A stretch of DNA of 64,000 bases from Pseudoruegeria sp039972875. Lineage in GTDB: Bacteria > Pseudomonadota > Alphaproteobacteria > Rhodobacterales > Rhodobacteraceae. The translations under genes and the position numbers were made by a program. Numbering within the stretch: position 1 is the first letter of the stretch; the number at the start of each line of letters is the position of its first letter. Of this stretch, positions 45,222 to 54,652 are shown in pieces. Location: positions 303,473-367,472 of the forward strand of contig JBDWMA010000032.1 of NCBI GenBank assembly GCA_039972875.1, written 5' to 3'. The notes under the pieces were generated by a model, which made no database searches, was not told the DNA's origin, and was given only the letters and a program-made list of their open reading frames with translations.

Positions 45222-45285
45222 CTTGCTGGTCCTTTTCACTAACGCCCTATAAACAACAGGCAGAGACAAGAAGAAAGGGTCTTTC

Positions 45286-46287
45286 ATGCGGGTTTTGATC
45301 GCTGCGATTGTGATCGCAGCTGCTGGCTGGAGCGGATATTGGTGGATTGGCGCTAGCACTGTCGAAAATGGTATGACCGATTGGTTTTCGGAACGGCAAC
45401 TCGAAGGATGGGTCGCAGAATATGACAGCCTTGAAACCCACGGATTTCCCAACCGTTTCGACACAACGCTCAAAGGAGTAATGCTTGCTGATCCAGACAC
45501 AGGGTTGGCATGGAAAGCGCCATTCTTTCAAATTCTTGCGCTCAGCTATCAGCCAGGACATATCATCGCCGCATGGGCCCCAGAACAGACGATCCAAACG
45601 CCGTTCGAAACGGTTACGGTGTCAAACGAAGTCATGCGCGGCTCTGTTGTTTTTGCCCCAACCAAGGCTTTTGCCTTGCAACGTATGAACACTGAAATAG
45701 CTGATCTGCGGCTGTCTTCTGATCGTGGTTGGAGCGCAGCGATAAACAACGGACAAATTGCAATTAGGGCGACCGCAGCTCGCGAAAACGCGTATGATCT
45801 CTACGTCGAAGGCCTGGGGGTAAAACCCGCTTCGGATGTGCTTAATAAAATCGACCCATTAAAAAAACTTCCAGACGCCTTTGAAACCTTACGTGCTGAC
45901 ATCACAATTGGATTTGATGCCCCTTGGGATCGCCACGCCATAGAAGACGCCCGCCCGCAACCAACCAGTGTTGATTTCAAAACCGTTCAGGCCACATGGG
46001 GGGATCTGGATTTGAGGTTTGCAGGCCATTTGGAGGTCGATGTCACCGGAGTTCCTGAGGGAGAGGTCACCGTAAAGGCAAAGAATTGGCGGGACATGAT
46101 CGCCCTCGCGGTGGATAGCAACATGATTGGCGAGGACCTAGCGCGGACCATAGAGAACGGACTGAGCCTTGTTGCAGGAATGTCCGGCAATTCGCAAACT
46201 CTGGATGTGCTCGTTACGTTCAAAAACGGTGGTATGTTTCTTGGATTTGTCCCATTGGGTCCAACGCCGACGTTACGTTTGCGCTAG
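45286..46287 (+). CDS. DUF2125 domain protein
   Basis: A 333-residue predicted envelope protein. An N-terminal hydrophobic segment, VLIAAIVIAAAGWSGYWW, is a signal or membrane anchor. The DUF2125 body contains LETHGFPNRFDTTLKGVML and PPF-like WKAPFFQILALSYQPGHIIA, with beta-rich repeats similar to AsmA-like lipid-interacting folds. Function is unknown. It is convergent with the extensin-like gene and divergent from the ChaC-like gene. Confidence 0.85.
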   Translation: MRVLIAAIVIAAAGWSGYWWIGASTVENGMTDWFSERQLEGWVAEYDSLETHGFPNRFDTTLKGVMLADPDTGLAWKAPFFQILALSYQPGHIIAAWAPEQTIQTPFETVTVSNEVMRGSVVFAPTKAFALQRMNTEIADLRLSSDRGWSAAINNGQIAIRATAARENAYDLYVEGLGVKPASDVLNKIDPLKKLPDAFETLRADITIGFDAPWDRHAIEDARPQPTSVDFKTVQATWGDLDLRFAGHLEVDVTGVPEGEVTVKAKNWRDMIALAVDSNMIGEDLARTIENGLSLVAGMSGNSQTLDVLVTFKNGGMFLGFVPLGPTPTLRLR

Positions 46288-46292
46288 GCGCA

Positions 46293-47189
46293 TTACCGAC
46301 AGTAGGCCCCATTCCGATATCGCGCAGTATCGAAATGGAAATGATCTTTGTGATGCCGATCCGATTTCGGCCCCAGAACCGTCCCAAACGGTCCGCATGC
46401 TTCTTTATGGACCTTACGCAAAACTTTGCTGCTTTTACGCTGGTTCCATCCTTTTAAAACCGTAATCGTATCGCCATTTTTCATTTTGAACGCAGAGATA
46501 TCAATTGCACGCCCTTTGCCATGTTCACTAATCTTACCACCGCGCTGATTATTGCGGGTTCGACAAGTGTAACCTGCTGCCACGCGTAGCTCACTCAGGC
46601 CTCCTAGCTTCTTAAAGGAGGGGGTGGCAGACTTTGCGACCCAAGTATTCAAGGCATTGGCTGTCGTACAATCCATGCGTGCCGGAACAGACAGCTTAAC
46701 TCCCTGCACATAGTAAACACGCACTGGATCTGCGATGCCGCAGCCCTTTATTTTCCCAGGAATAGGGTCAATGCGTTGGCCAAGGATATCTTTGCTGCCA
46801 CAAATCGCGCCGTAATTTCCTTTTGGCACATCCGCATTCTTCTTTGACATGGCCTGATGCAGAGTCGCCAGATCTTTTGGACGAGCAACAGGTCGAAGGG
46901 TCGATTGAGAAAAATAAGAGACCGCAACCAATGACCGTGAGGTCTGGACGAAATCAGGTCGTGGCGTAGGACGAATGCGGGCGGAATAATATACCTCGGG
47001 AGCAGCAAACGCGATGTCAGGTGCCACGGGCGCAACAGGCGCAATCGCGGCCAGAACCACGGCCGTCTCAACCGCCTCAGCTAATGGCCGCGCCATCGGG
47101 CGCATGCTGCGATTTGGGGCCTCGGCTGCATATGTGGCCTGAGCAACCAGCACACCCCCAACAAGGGCTATGGTGTGCAATGCACTCAT
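46293..47189 (-). CDS. Extensin-like C-terminal domain protein
   Basis: A 298-residue exported protein. A signal peptide of about 21 residues ends at ATYA. A Pro/Arg-rich stretch (about 25-110) is followed by the extensin-like C-terminal domain with CGIADPVRVYYVQGVKLSV, CTTANALNTWV, YTCRTRNN and SEHGKGRAIDISAF, which holds the His and Asp of a peptidase-like metal site, and later HKDHFHFD. A role in cell wall processing is inferred. Its start overlaps the tyrA-like stop by 4 bases. Confidence 0.87.
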   Translation of the reverse strand: MSALHTIALVGGVLVAQATYAAEAPNRSMRPMARPLAEAVETAVVLAAIAPVAPVAPDIAFAAPEVYYSARIRPTPRPDFVQTSRSLVAVSYFSQSTLRPVARPKDLATLHQAMSKKNADVPKGNYGAICGSKDILGQRIDPIPGKIKGCGIADPVRVYYVQGVKLSVPARMDCTTANALNTWVAKSATPSFKKLGGLSELRVAAGYTCRTRNNQRGGKISEHGKGRAIDISAFKMKNGDTITVLKGWNQRKSSKVLRKVHKEACGPFGTVLGPKSDRHHKDHFHFDTARYRNGAYCR

Positions 47190-48109
47190 TTCGCCCCAGG
47201 ATCACGCCCAAAGTTTGGCGCATCGGTGTCTTGTCCGGCCTCAATAATGCTGCGACGGATCGCGCGGGTATGTGTGAAATAGTCAAACAACATATCACCA
47301 TCACCAATACGGATCGCGCGTTGCAATGCAAATAACTCTTCGGTGAAACGCCCCAGAATCTCTAAGGTTGCTTCTTTGTTGTTTAAAAACACATCACGCC
47401 ACATGGTCGGATCAGAGGCCGCAATTCGGGTAAAATCCCGAAACCCCGCAGCAGAATATTTGATCACTTCGCTGTCGGTGACCCGTCGCAAATCATCGGC
47501 AACCCCCACCATTGTATAGGCGATCAAGTGCGGCGCATGGGACGTAACGGCCAAAACCAAGTCATGATGATCTGGCTCCATCTCTTCCACATTAGCGCCA
47601 ATCCCCTCCCAGAGGGTTCGCAGCTGCGCAACAGCATCAGGACTGCTCCCATCGACAGGGACAATCAGGCAAAACCGATTGTCATAAAGCTCTGCAAATC
47701 CGGATGTAGGACCAGAATGCTCAGTACCGGCCAAGGGATGAGCCGGGACAAAGTGAACAGTATTCGGCAGATGAGGGCCAACCGCGTCGATGACGGCACG
47801 CTTTACGGATCCAACATCGCTTATGGTTGCTCCGGGTTTCAAATGTGGCGCAATTTCTTTGGCAACAGCGCTCATTGCTCCAACTGGTACGCAAAGCACC
47901 ACAAGATCTGCCCCCTGCGCCGCATCTACTGCGGTGTCACATATCCGATCGCACAGACCAATCTCGCGGGCTGTCTCTCTGGTTTCGACAGAGCGAGCAT
48001 AGCCAGTGACCTCACCAGCCAACCCGCCGCGCTTAATCGCCCAAAACATTGATGATGCGATTAGCCCAAGCCCGATCAAAGCAATCCTGTCATACACGGG
48101 CTCGGTCAT
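47186..48109 (-). CDS. tyrA: Prephenate/arogenate dehydrogenase family protein
   Basis: A 307-residue TyrA-type dehydrogenase for tyrosine synthesis. IALIGLGLIASSMFWAIKRG is the NAD-binding site at residues 9-28. VLCVPVGAMSAVAKEIAP, SDVGSVKRAVIDAV and FVPAHPLAGTEHSGP are the catalytic segments, including the active-site His. Whether it uses prephenate or arogenate is not clear. It overlaps hisC by 4 bases; pairing with an aminotransferase supports aromatic amino acid synthesis. Confidence 0.92.
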   Translation of the reverse strand: MTEPVYDRIALIGLGLIASSMFWAIKRGGLAGEVTGYARSVETRETAREIGLCDRICDTAVDAAQGADLVVLCVPVGAMSAVAKEIAPHLKPGATISDVGSVKRAVIDAVGPHLPNTVHFVPAHPLAGTEHSGPTSGFAELYDNRFCLIVPVDGSSPDAVAQLRTLWEGIGANVEEMEPDHHDLVLAVTSHAPHLIAYTMVGVADDLRRVTDSEVIKYSAAGFRDFTRIAASDPTMWRDVFLNNKEATLEILGRFTEELFALQRAIRIGDGDMLFDYFTHTRAIRRSIIEAGQDTDAPNFGRDPGAK

Positions 48110-49194
48110 GCTTTTTGGTCCTGAAAGGCACGGACAGCCGCAACAACGCGCCGACAGGAACTTTCGTCACCAACAGTGATCCGCAAACAATTTGGCAATC
48201 CATAACTGCCAACCCCGCGTACGATCAAACCCCGCGTTTTTAGAAACTGATCACAAGCAGCGGCCTCCGCCTTGTCGTGGAACCGCGCAAGTATAAAATT
48301 GGCACATGACGTGTCCGAGGGAATGCCCAGTTCGGCCAACGCTTCAGCGATCCAAGCCCTCATTCGGGTATTTTCTGCCTGACATTTCCGGACATAGTCC
48401 TGATCCCGTACTGCAGCTTCGGCAGCGGCGAGCGCAACTGAAGACAGATTAAATGGACCGCGCACGCGGTTCAGCACATCGATGATCTTTTTAGGCCCAT
48501 AGCCCCAGCCGATACGTAGCCCTCCAAGACCGTAAATCTTTGAAAAGGTGCGCGTCATAAAGACGTTATCGCGTGATTCAACAAGACCCGCCCCGCCATC
48601 AAACCCATTCACATATTCAGCATAGGCTCCGTCCAGTACCAATAAGGCACCCTTTGGCAGCCCTGCTGCAAGACGACCAATTTCGTTACCGCCCAGCATG
48701 GTCCCTGTGGGGTTATTCGGATTGGCGACAAACACCAGTTTCGTATTTTCTGTGCAGGCTGAAAGCAGTGCATCAACATCAGTGACGCGCTCATGCTCTT
48801 TCGCCTCGACGGGCATTGCCCCCGCCGCAAGGGCCGAAATCCGGTACATTGAGAACCCGTGTTCGGTAAACAAAACCTCATCCCCTGGTCCGGCAAACGC
48901 CTGACAGAGGAAAGTGATAATTTCGTCGGAACCGACACCGCAGATAATGTTGTTGACTTCTAGGCCGTGCACCTCGGCAATGGCCTTGCGCAGTGGGAAA
49001 TGATCCGTTGAGGGATAACGATGCACATCCAGCGCTGCGCGCCGAATGGCGTCTTGCGCGATTTCACTTGGACCAAAAGGGTTTTCATTGGATGACAGTT
49101 TGACAACATCTTTAACGCCGTCGATTGTCGCCTTACCGCTTTCGTAAAGCTTTATTTCCATGATCCCCGGCTGGGGAACAATGCCTGCGCTCAT
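48106..49194 (-). CDS. hisC: Histidinol-phosphate / aromatic aminotransferase
   Basis: A 362-residue class II PLP aminotransferase. VKLSSNENPFGPSEIA is the HisC signature, FVANPNNPTGTML the conserved NPNNPTG segment, and K219 in RTFSKIYGLGGLRIGWG the PLP lysine. HisC converts imidazole-acetol phosphate to histidinol phosphate, and many forms also act on prephenate or aromatic keto acids. Position directly before tyrA on one transcript favours use in tyrosine/phenylalanine synthesis as well. First gene of the hisC-tyrA-extensin run. Confidence 0.93.
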   Translation of the reverse strand: MSAGIVPQPGIMEIKLYESGKATIDGVKDVVKLSSNENPFGPSEIAQDAIRRAALDVHRYPSTDHFPLRKAIAEVHGLEVNNIICGVGSDEIITFLCQAFAGPGDEVLFTEHGFSMYRISALAAGAMPVEAKEHERVTDVDALLSACTENTKLVFVANPNNPTGTMLGGNEIGRLAAGLPKGALLVLDGAYAEYVNGFDGGAGLVESRDNVFMTRTFSKIYGLGGLRIGWGYGPKKIIDVLNRVRGPFNLSSVALAAAEAAVRDQDYVRKCQAENTRMRAWIAEALAELGIPSDTSCANFILARFHDKAEAAACDQFLKTRGLIVRGVGSYGLPNCLRITVGDESSCRRVVAAVRAFQDQKA

Positions 49195-49374
49195 CGTTAA
49201 ATCTCCTTCGCGTCATCATGTCTTAGCGAGAGCAATAGGTTAAGGCCATATGAAAATAACTTCGCTGGCAACTGTGGTCAGAAAGACTCGGCGATTAACC
49301 CCCAGAGCCTCGATACCAGAGGTCGCGGGCGTCAAATCATGACATCATGCAAACCGATGGTATGATGGAGCGAA

Positions 49375-50805
49375 TTACTCCGCCGCCACCATAGGCTTAA
49401 ACCGGGCAGTCGCATGATCCACAACGTAAGATGGAGCCATCTTCGCAGCTGTCCGGGTCAATTCATTGACGCTGTCGATGATGAATTGCACCTTTTCAGG
49501 AGACATCAGATAACTAAAATTCAGCCGCACCCATCCCGGTTTTTGCAACTCTCTGCCAGCTTGCAAATCTGCAAACAGCGCCTCGGATTTTGTTTGATCA
49601 ATATCCAAAAGCCGATGCGCATAAGGGCCGGCACAAGCACAGCCCCCGCGGGCCTGAATACCGTAGATATCGCTTAGCATCCGGGTGAACAATTGTTGAT
49701 GGATTGGGGAGCCGTCTGCATCCCGAACTAAAAACGAGTAAATGGGCAAACGATGGGATTTATCCGCTCCCAGCATCGTAAGTTGTGGGTTATCTCCCCA
49801 CCCATCTTGCGCCATTGCATTGTATTCACATTCCGTTTCGGCGATCTTTTCCTCTCCGACGGCCTCTTTGACCAAAAAGGCCAAAGCCGCGCGGATGTCT
49901 CCGATTACATTCGGGGTTCCGGCCTCTTCGCGAGTTGCAAGATCTTCTGAATAGGCGTGATCCCAAGGAGAAACAAAGGAAACGGTCCCTCCGCCGGGCC
50001 AACTTGGCCTGTGTTGAACACAAACTGATTCCCGCAGTATCAAAACCCCTGAGGCTGCTGGGCCACCCGGAAATTTATGAGGAGAGACAACAACAGCATC
50101 TATCGCGGCATCCGATCCGGTTTTCATCGAAATTGGCACATAAGGCCCAGCCCCCGCATAATCCCAAACAGATCGTGCTCCGTGTGTTTTTAGCAACCGC
50201 GTTACAGGATCTGGATCGGTTAAGATTCCCGTTACATTTGATGCCGCAGAGAAACTACCGATTTTCAGATCCGCACCTGCGTTCGTTTGCAAGGCTTGCT
50301 CTAAAGCCTCCAGATCAGGACCGCCATTGATGTCCTCTGGGATCTCCACAACAGTCGCGCCACTTTCCCGCCACGGCAATATGTTTGAGTGATGCTCATA
50401 GGGCCCAATGAATACAACGGGGTTTATGGCATCCACAACACCCAGCAAATTCACTAATCTATTCAATCCAGCCGTCGCCCCAGATCCAGTAAAGATGACC
50501 GCACACTCTTTGGCCGACCCAGTTATTCGACCGATTTCAGAACGCGCCTCGCGGCGCAATCGGGTCATATACCCCCCGCAATAAGAGGCCTCAGTATGAC
50601 TGTTTGCGTAATAAGGTAAAACAGAGGACGCGATGAAATCCTCGACGGTTCGCAAAGCTCTGCCCGACGCTACATAGTCGGCATACACCAGCGGCACCTC
50701 CCTGTTTGTGCCGGGGATCATCGCGCCCTCTCCGATCAGATCTGATCGCAAGTGCGTTAGCAGATCTGTCGTGTCCAGAGAGTTTTTAAAGCTACTCAGT
50801 AACAT
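49375..50805 (-). CDS. Class V aminotransferase / cysteine desulfurase-like PLP enzyme
   Basis: A 476-residue PLP enzyme of aminotransferase class V. The cofactor lysine is K244 in VVSPHKFPGGPAASG. NSHTEASYCGGYMTRLRR and GPYEHHSNILPW are substrate-side segments common to the cysteine desulfurase branch. A GGCACAGPYA stretch at about 385-395 offers a Cys in the region of the desulfurase loop. Start 50805 has AGGAAA upstream and is preferred over 50841. A divergent Lrp/AsnC regulator lies 193 bases away and likely controls it. The substrate is unknown; no sulphur-cluster genes are near. Confidence 0.85.
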   Translation of the reverse strand: MLLSSFKNSLDTTDLLTHLRSDLIGEGAMIPGTNREVPLVYADYVASGRALRTVEDFIASSVLPYYANSHTEASYCGGYMTRLRREARSEIGRITGSAKECAVIFTGSGATAGLNRLVNLLGVVDAINPVVFIGPYEHHSNILPWRESGATVVEIPEDINGGPDLEALEQALQTNAGADLKIGSFSAASNVTGILTDPDPVTRLLKTHGARSVWDYAGAGPYVPISMKTGSDAAIDAVVVSPHKFPGGPAASGVLILRESVCVQHRPSWPGGGTVSFVSPWDHAYSEDLATREEAGTPNVIGDIRAALAFLVKEAVGEEKIAETECEYNAMAQDGWGDNPQLTMLGADKSHRLPIYSFLVRDADGSPIHQQLFTRMLSDIYGIQARGGCACAGPYAHRLLDIDQTKSEALFADLQAGRELQKPGWVRLNFSYLMSPEKVQFIIDSVNELTRTAAKMAPSYVVDHATARFKPMVAAE

Positions 50806-50998
50806 TGTCTTTTTCCTGTGTATCTCGCTCACTATGAGCACTAACAGGTCAGAAAACTTTATCGATTTATCCGCAATTAGAAGTATTTATTGGTCAGGTG
50901 ATCGCTCTTATGGTATTTTTTCCGATATTTTGATCGAATAATTTCAAATTCTCGGATTTTAACTTCATTCTTTTCATCAAATACGATCAAATGGCTTC

Positions 50999-51463
50999 AT
51001 GAAGCTCAAATCCTTAGATCAGATTGACCACCGCATCCTATCAGAACTGCAACACGAGGGCGGATTGTCCCAACGCGAATTGGCAGAACGCGTGGGATTA
51101 TCGCAAAATGCCTGTTGGCGACGCTTGCAGACATTGAATGCATCCGGCGTGCTGCAAGGCACCAAAGCAAAGGTCGACCGACGAAAAACTGGTTTGGATT
51201 TGGTGGTCTTCGTGATGATCCGTACGCGGAACCATTCAGCAGATTGGCTCAAAGGATTTCGCCGCCATGTATTAACCCTCCCCGAGGTGGTGGATTTTTA
51301 CCGGATCAGTGGAGATTACGATTACATGTTAAAAGTGGTCACGGAAAACATGGAGAGTTTTGACGGCGTTTATCAGCGGTTAATCGAAAAAGTAGAACTG
51401 GACAGTGTGACGTCCCTTTTTGCGATGGATACCATAGCTGAGGAACGCCCCCTCCCCCTTTGA
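50999..51463 (+). CDS. Lrp/AsnC family transcriptional regulator
   Basis: A 154-residue Lrp-type regulator. The N-terminal helix-turn-helix is ILSELQHEGGLSQRELAERV then GLSQNACWRRLQTLNASGVL. The ligand-binding RAM domain (about 65-145) contains VVDFYRISGDYDYMLKVVTE. Such regulators sense amino acids. It is divergent from the class V aminotransferase gene, the standard layout for an Lrp-type regulator and its target. The intergenic stretch 50806-50998 is AT-rich. Confidence 0.93.
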   Translation: MKLKSLDQIDHRILSELQHEGGLSQRELAERVGLSQNACWRRLQTLNASGVLQGTKAKVDRRKTGLDLVVFVMIRTRNHSADWLKGFRRHVLTLPEVVDFYRISGDYDYMLKVVTENMESFDGVYQRLIEKVELDSVTSLFAMDTIAEERPLPL

Positions 51464-51562
51464 CAAAGCGAATACACGTATTTTGTGATCTTGGCCGTTT
51501 GGAGCGTAAACTTGGCGTTGCACCGCAAGTTTAGATCTCAGGACCCTAGTATAGATATCCTT

Positions 51563-52177
51563 ATGGATATCGTATCAAAATACAATCACACCGCCGCAGG
51601 TTGGGATAAAAAGGTTCTGCAAATGGGCTATGCAAGTGCCTATCAGAACTTCCTGGGTGGCTATGCTGAGCCTTCACGCTCTGTACTGGATGTCGGAACC
51701 GGTACCGGTCTGTTTGCGGATGCTTGGCTTGCCGTTGGAGGGAGCCCCGATCTAACCTTGATGGAACCGTCAAGCGTGATGCTGAACATAGCCCAGGCCC
51801 GGTTTACAGCCGCCTCCGTGCCAGTACACAGCATCAAAAGTAAGCTCGAGGATTATTCACCAATCCAGCAATTTCACACAATTTTGGCCGCGCATGCTAT
51901 TGAGCATTGCAATGATCCATCAGATGCCTTTGCGAAGCTGGCTGACTGTCTGTGCCCCAATGGTAAACTCATCCTCGTGGTGTCAAAACCCCACTGGTGT
52001 AACTGGCTGATTTGGCTTCGGTATCGCCATAAATGGTATGCACCAACTTCCCTTCGGCAGTGGGCCAACTCTGTTGGGTTAGACCATATTACCACGCATT
52101 CATTCACCTCTGGGCCACCTTCGCGCACCAGCTTTGGCTATGTATTTACCAAACCCAATAAGGACATCACATGTTAA
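51563..52177 (+). CDS. Class I SAM-dependent methyltransferase
   Basis: A 204-residue methyltransferase. SVLDVGTGTGLFADAWLAVG is SAM-binding motif I, LTLMEPSSVMLNIAQARF motif II, and FHTILAAHAIEHCNDPSDAF motif IV. It resembles UbiE/ubiquinone-type small-molecule methyltransferases, but the target is unknown. I place the start at 51563 (MDIVSKYNHTAAGWDKKV) as in relatives; an in-frame GTG at 51485 is possible, and neither has a strong ribosome binding site. The stop overlaps the next gene's start. Confidence 0.8.
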   Translation: MDIVSKYNHTAAGWDKKVLQMGYASAYQNFLGGYAEPSRSVLDVGTGTGLFADAWLAVGGSPDLTLMEPSSVMLNIAQARFTAASVPVHSIKSKLEDYSPIQQFHTILAAHAIEHCNDPSDAFAKLADCLCPNGKLILVVSKPHWCNWLIWLRYRHKWYAPTSLRQWANSVGLDHITTHSFTSGPPSRTSFGYVFTKPNKDITC

Positions 52178-52467
52178 TTGCTCACGTTACATTCACTGTC
52201 GCCAAAAACGGTGCCAGCAAAGCGCTGGAAGCGTTAATTGCAGAGACAGCACAGGTGCGGGCGATGCCCGGCTGTGTAGCCTTTGTTCCATTTCAGGATG
52301 CTTCTGACCCTCAAAAAGTGGGCGTGCTACACGAATGGACCTCGGCTGAAGATTTTGCCGGATACATTGGGTCCAAAGAATTTTCCCGTGTTGGGAAATC
52401 CTTACGTCCCATGATGTTGGCACCCCCTGTCAGCCTACGCTTTGACGCCACGCCTCTTGAGGCTTAA
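52171..52467 (+). CDS. Antibiotic biosynthesis monooxygenase (ABM) domain protein
   Basis: A 98-residue ferredoxin-like ABM domain protein. LIAHVTFTVAKNGASKALEA, then RAMPGCVAFVPFQDASDPQK and VLHEWTSAEDFAGYIGSKEF follow the family pattern. Members oxidise quinone-like compounds without cofactors, or act in haem or small-molecule degradation. It overlaps the methyltransferase gene by 7 bases and is followed by an AraC-type regulator gene. Confidence 0.87.
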   Translation: MLIAHVTFTVAKNGASKALEALIAETAQVRAMPGCVAFVPFQDASDPQKVGVLHEWTSAEDFAGYIGSKEFSRVGKSLRPMMLAPPVSLRFDATPLEA

Positions 52468-52478
52468 TTGTAGAAAGG

Positions 52479-53228
52479 ATGCAAGACGCCTACTGTTTTC
52501 ATAAACGCTTTGAACCGGCTGCTCCGATGGAGTTTCAGACGGAACAGCATTATTTCCTATATGCGCTTGAAGGAACGCTTCGACTAGAAGCGCAAGGAAA
52601 ACGGTGGACACTTCCTCCTGCGCGTGCTGCCCTAATTCGCGCAGGCCATCCCATTACAATTTCTGTGCTGTCCAACCTGACAACAGCTTCGGTCCTTTTT
52701 CCAAGCAATATGATGGACACTCCACGCGAGGTTTTGACGGTTTTTGATATGACGCCACTGGCCCGTGAATTGGTTACGGAATGTCGCGAATGGGGACGGG
52801 AATCGCTACCGCTAACGGCCTATGCGCAAGGGATATTTGTGACTTTGGCCAGCGTCATCACACGGCTTGCCGCAACGCCTAGTCCTTGCGTTCTACCGGC
52901 CCCAAAATCACTTGCTTTGGTCAAGGCCCTCGCCCTAACCGAAGCACAATTTGATCAAGCGATCACATTTGAGGCGATCGCACAAAAAACCGGACAATCC
53001 CCTCGGGCTTTGGCGCGCAGGTTTGCTTCTGAAATGGGGATGACCTGGAGCCAAACACTGACCCGTATTCGGATCATACACGCTATTGAACAGCTTGCGA
53101 TGCGCGATTCCACGATCACCGATATTGCGCTTTCGGTGGGGTACAATTCTTTGTCAGGGTTTAACGCGGCCTTTAAAGATCTAACTGACATGACCCCATC
53201 CCAATACCGCGCCAGCTTTTCTATATAA
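52479..53228 (+). CDS. AraC family transcriptional regulator
   Basis: A 249-residue regulator. The N-terminal part (about 1-140) is a cupin-like sensing domain (FQTEQHYFLYALEGTLRLEA). The C-terminal AraC helix-turn-helix pair is AIAQKTGQSPRALARRFASE, then STITDIALSVGYNSLSGFNA and FKDLTDMTPSQYRASF. It follows the ABM gene after 11 bases, so it is probably transcribed with the methyltransferase and ABM genes and may control them. The effector is unknown. Confidence 0.92.
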   Translation: MQDAYCFHKRFEPAAPMEFQTEQHYFLYALEGTLRLEAQGKRWTLPPARAALIRAGHPITISVLSNLTTASVLFPSNMMDTPREVLTVFDMTPLARELVTECREWGRESLPLTAYAQGIFVTLASVITRLAATPSPCVLPAPKSLALVKALALTEAQFDQAITFEAIAQKTGQSPRALARRFASEMGMTWSQTLTRIRIIHAIEQLAMRDSTITDIALSVGYNSLSGFNAAFKDLTDMTPSQYRASFSI

Positions 53229-53341
53229 ATCAGCGATCACGTCCCCCTGTATCCTTTGATATCAATGGGAAGGTGATCGCTGTCTCTGGTGACCCTTCGG
53301 TCATGTTCGCTAAACACTTGTTTAGAGAACAGGCCCCTATT

Positions 53342-54652
53342 TTATCGGAAAGCCCCTGGCATCACTGTTTTGGGAAGCCATAGGATAATTTCTGGAAAAG
53401 CGGCCAGAAGGATCAAGATGATTAGCATAGGTGCAAGGATCAGAACCACTTCGCGAAGAACTTGCACGACATTAAGCCCGCCAATCGCTGCGGATATCAA
53501 CAAACATAGCCCATAAGGTGGCGTCACAAGACCAAAGGCCAAAGAGACAATACCAATGATCGCAAAGGCAATTGGATCAACCCCACCAGCTTGGGCAACA
53601 GGCATTAGCACAGTGCCCAGAATTATGATTGTCGGGATCGCATCAATAAAGAGACCGAAAATCAGGAACAAGGCAGCGATCAGCAAGGCCGTCCCAAAAG
53701 GACCAAACTCCCATGCGGTCAGCACGCTGACGATTAAACGAGGTGCGTTGTAAAATGAAAGCAACCACCCAAATGCAGAAGCCGTCCCAATAGCGAACAA
53801 CGAAATCGCAGCAAATCGGGCCGTATCATACAATATAAAGCCAAGGTCTTTCGGTGTCACCGTCCGGTACACAAACATGCCAAGTATCAAAGCGTAGCCG
53901 GCGGCGATAATGGCGCTTTCAGTTGGGGTGACGAGACCGCCAACAATTCCACCAATCACAAAAACAGGCGTTAGCAATGCAAGAGCAGCACCCTTCCAAG
54001 CCGCCAAGAACTCGGCCCAATTTGGGGTGGCGGTCACAGGGTAATTGCGAGCTTTGGCAAAACCATAAACCGTGGCCATTAACGCACCACCAATCATTAC
54101 GCCGGGGATTGCACCGCCTAGGAACAGTGCACCTACAGAGACTTGCATCACCCCACCCCAAACAATCATTAAGATTGAAGGCGGAATAATAACGCCCATA
54201 ACGGATGAACAGGCCGTAATCGCGACAGCAAAGCGGGTATCGTAACCCTCTTTTTCCATCGCAGGGATGAGAATTTTACCAATGCCCGCCGCATCTGCGG
54301 TCGACGAACCTGAAATCCCAGCAAACAGCATAGACACAGCGACATTCACATGACCCAGACCACCGGGCATCCATCCTGTCAAAACGCGAGCGAGCTCAAT
54401 CAGACGGTCTGTTACCTTGCCTGAGTTCATCAGGTTCGCGGCCAGCAAAAAGAACGGCACTGCGAGCAGGATGAAAGAATTGTACGATTGAAACATCCGG
54501 TCAAGCACAATGAATGGCGTCAGGCGGAGTTCAAGTAGAACAACCGGGATAGTGGCAAGACCAAGGGCAAAGGCCACGGGAATACGGATGAAAATAAGAA
54601 CCAAAAACCCAGCAATGAGCATTGTGGCAGCAGTGGCGGTATCGAGTATCAT
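53342..54652 (-). CDS. dctM: TRAP transporter large permease (DctM)
   Basis: The 436-residue large membrane subunit of a TRAP transporter, with about twelve helices. Family segments are NSFILLAVPFFLLAANLMNS, FAGISGSSTADAAGIGKILI and SVMGVIIPPSILMIVWG. It uses a sodium gradient to import the solute delivered by the binding protein. It overlaps dctQ by 4 bases. No terminator is obvious after it, but 113 bases separate it from the convergent AraC gene. Confidence 0.95.
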   Translation of the reverse strand: MILDTATAATMLIAGFLVLIFIRIPVAFALGLATIPVVLLELRLTPFIVLDRMFQSYNSFILLAVPFFLLAANLMNSGKVTDRLIELARVLTGWMPGGLGHVNVAVSMLFAGISGSSTADAAGIGKILIPAMEKEGYDTRFAVAITACSSVMGVIIPPSILMIVWGGVMQVSVGALFLGGAIPGVMIGGALMATVYGFAKARNYPVTATPNWAEFLAAWKGAALALLTPVFVIGGIVGGLVTPTESAIIAAGYALILGMFVYRTVTPKDLGFILYDTARFAAISLFAIGTASAFGWLLSFYNAPRLIVSVLTAWEFGPFGTALLIAALFLIFGLFIDAIPTIIILGTVLMPVAQAGGVDPIAFAIIGIVSLAFGLVTPPYGLCLLISAAIGGLNVVQVLREVVLILAPMLIILILLAAFPEIILWLPKTVMPGAFR

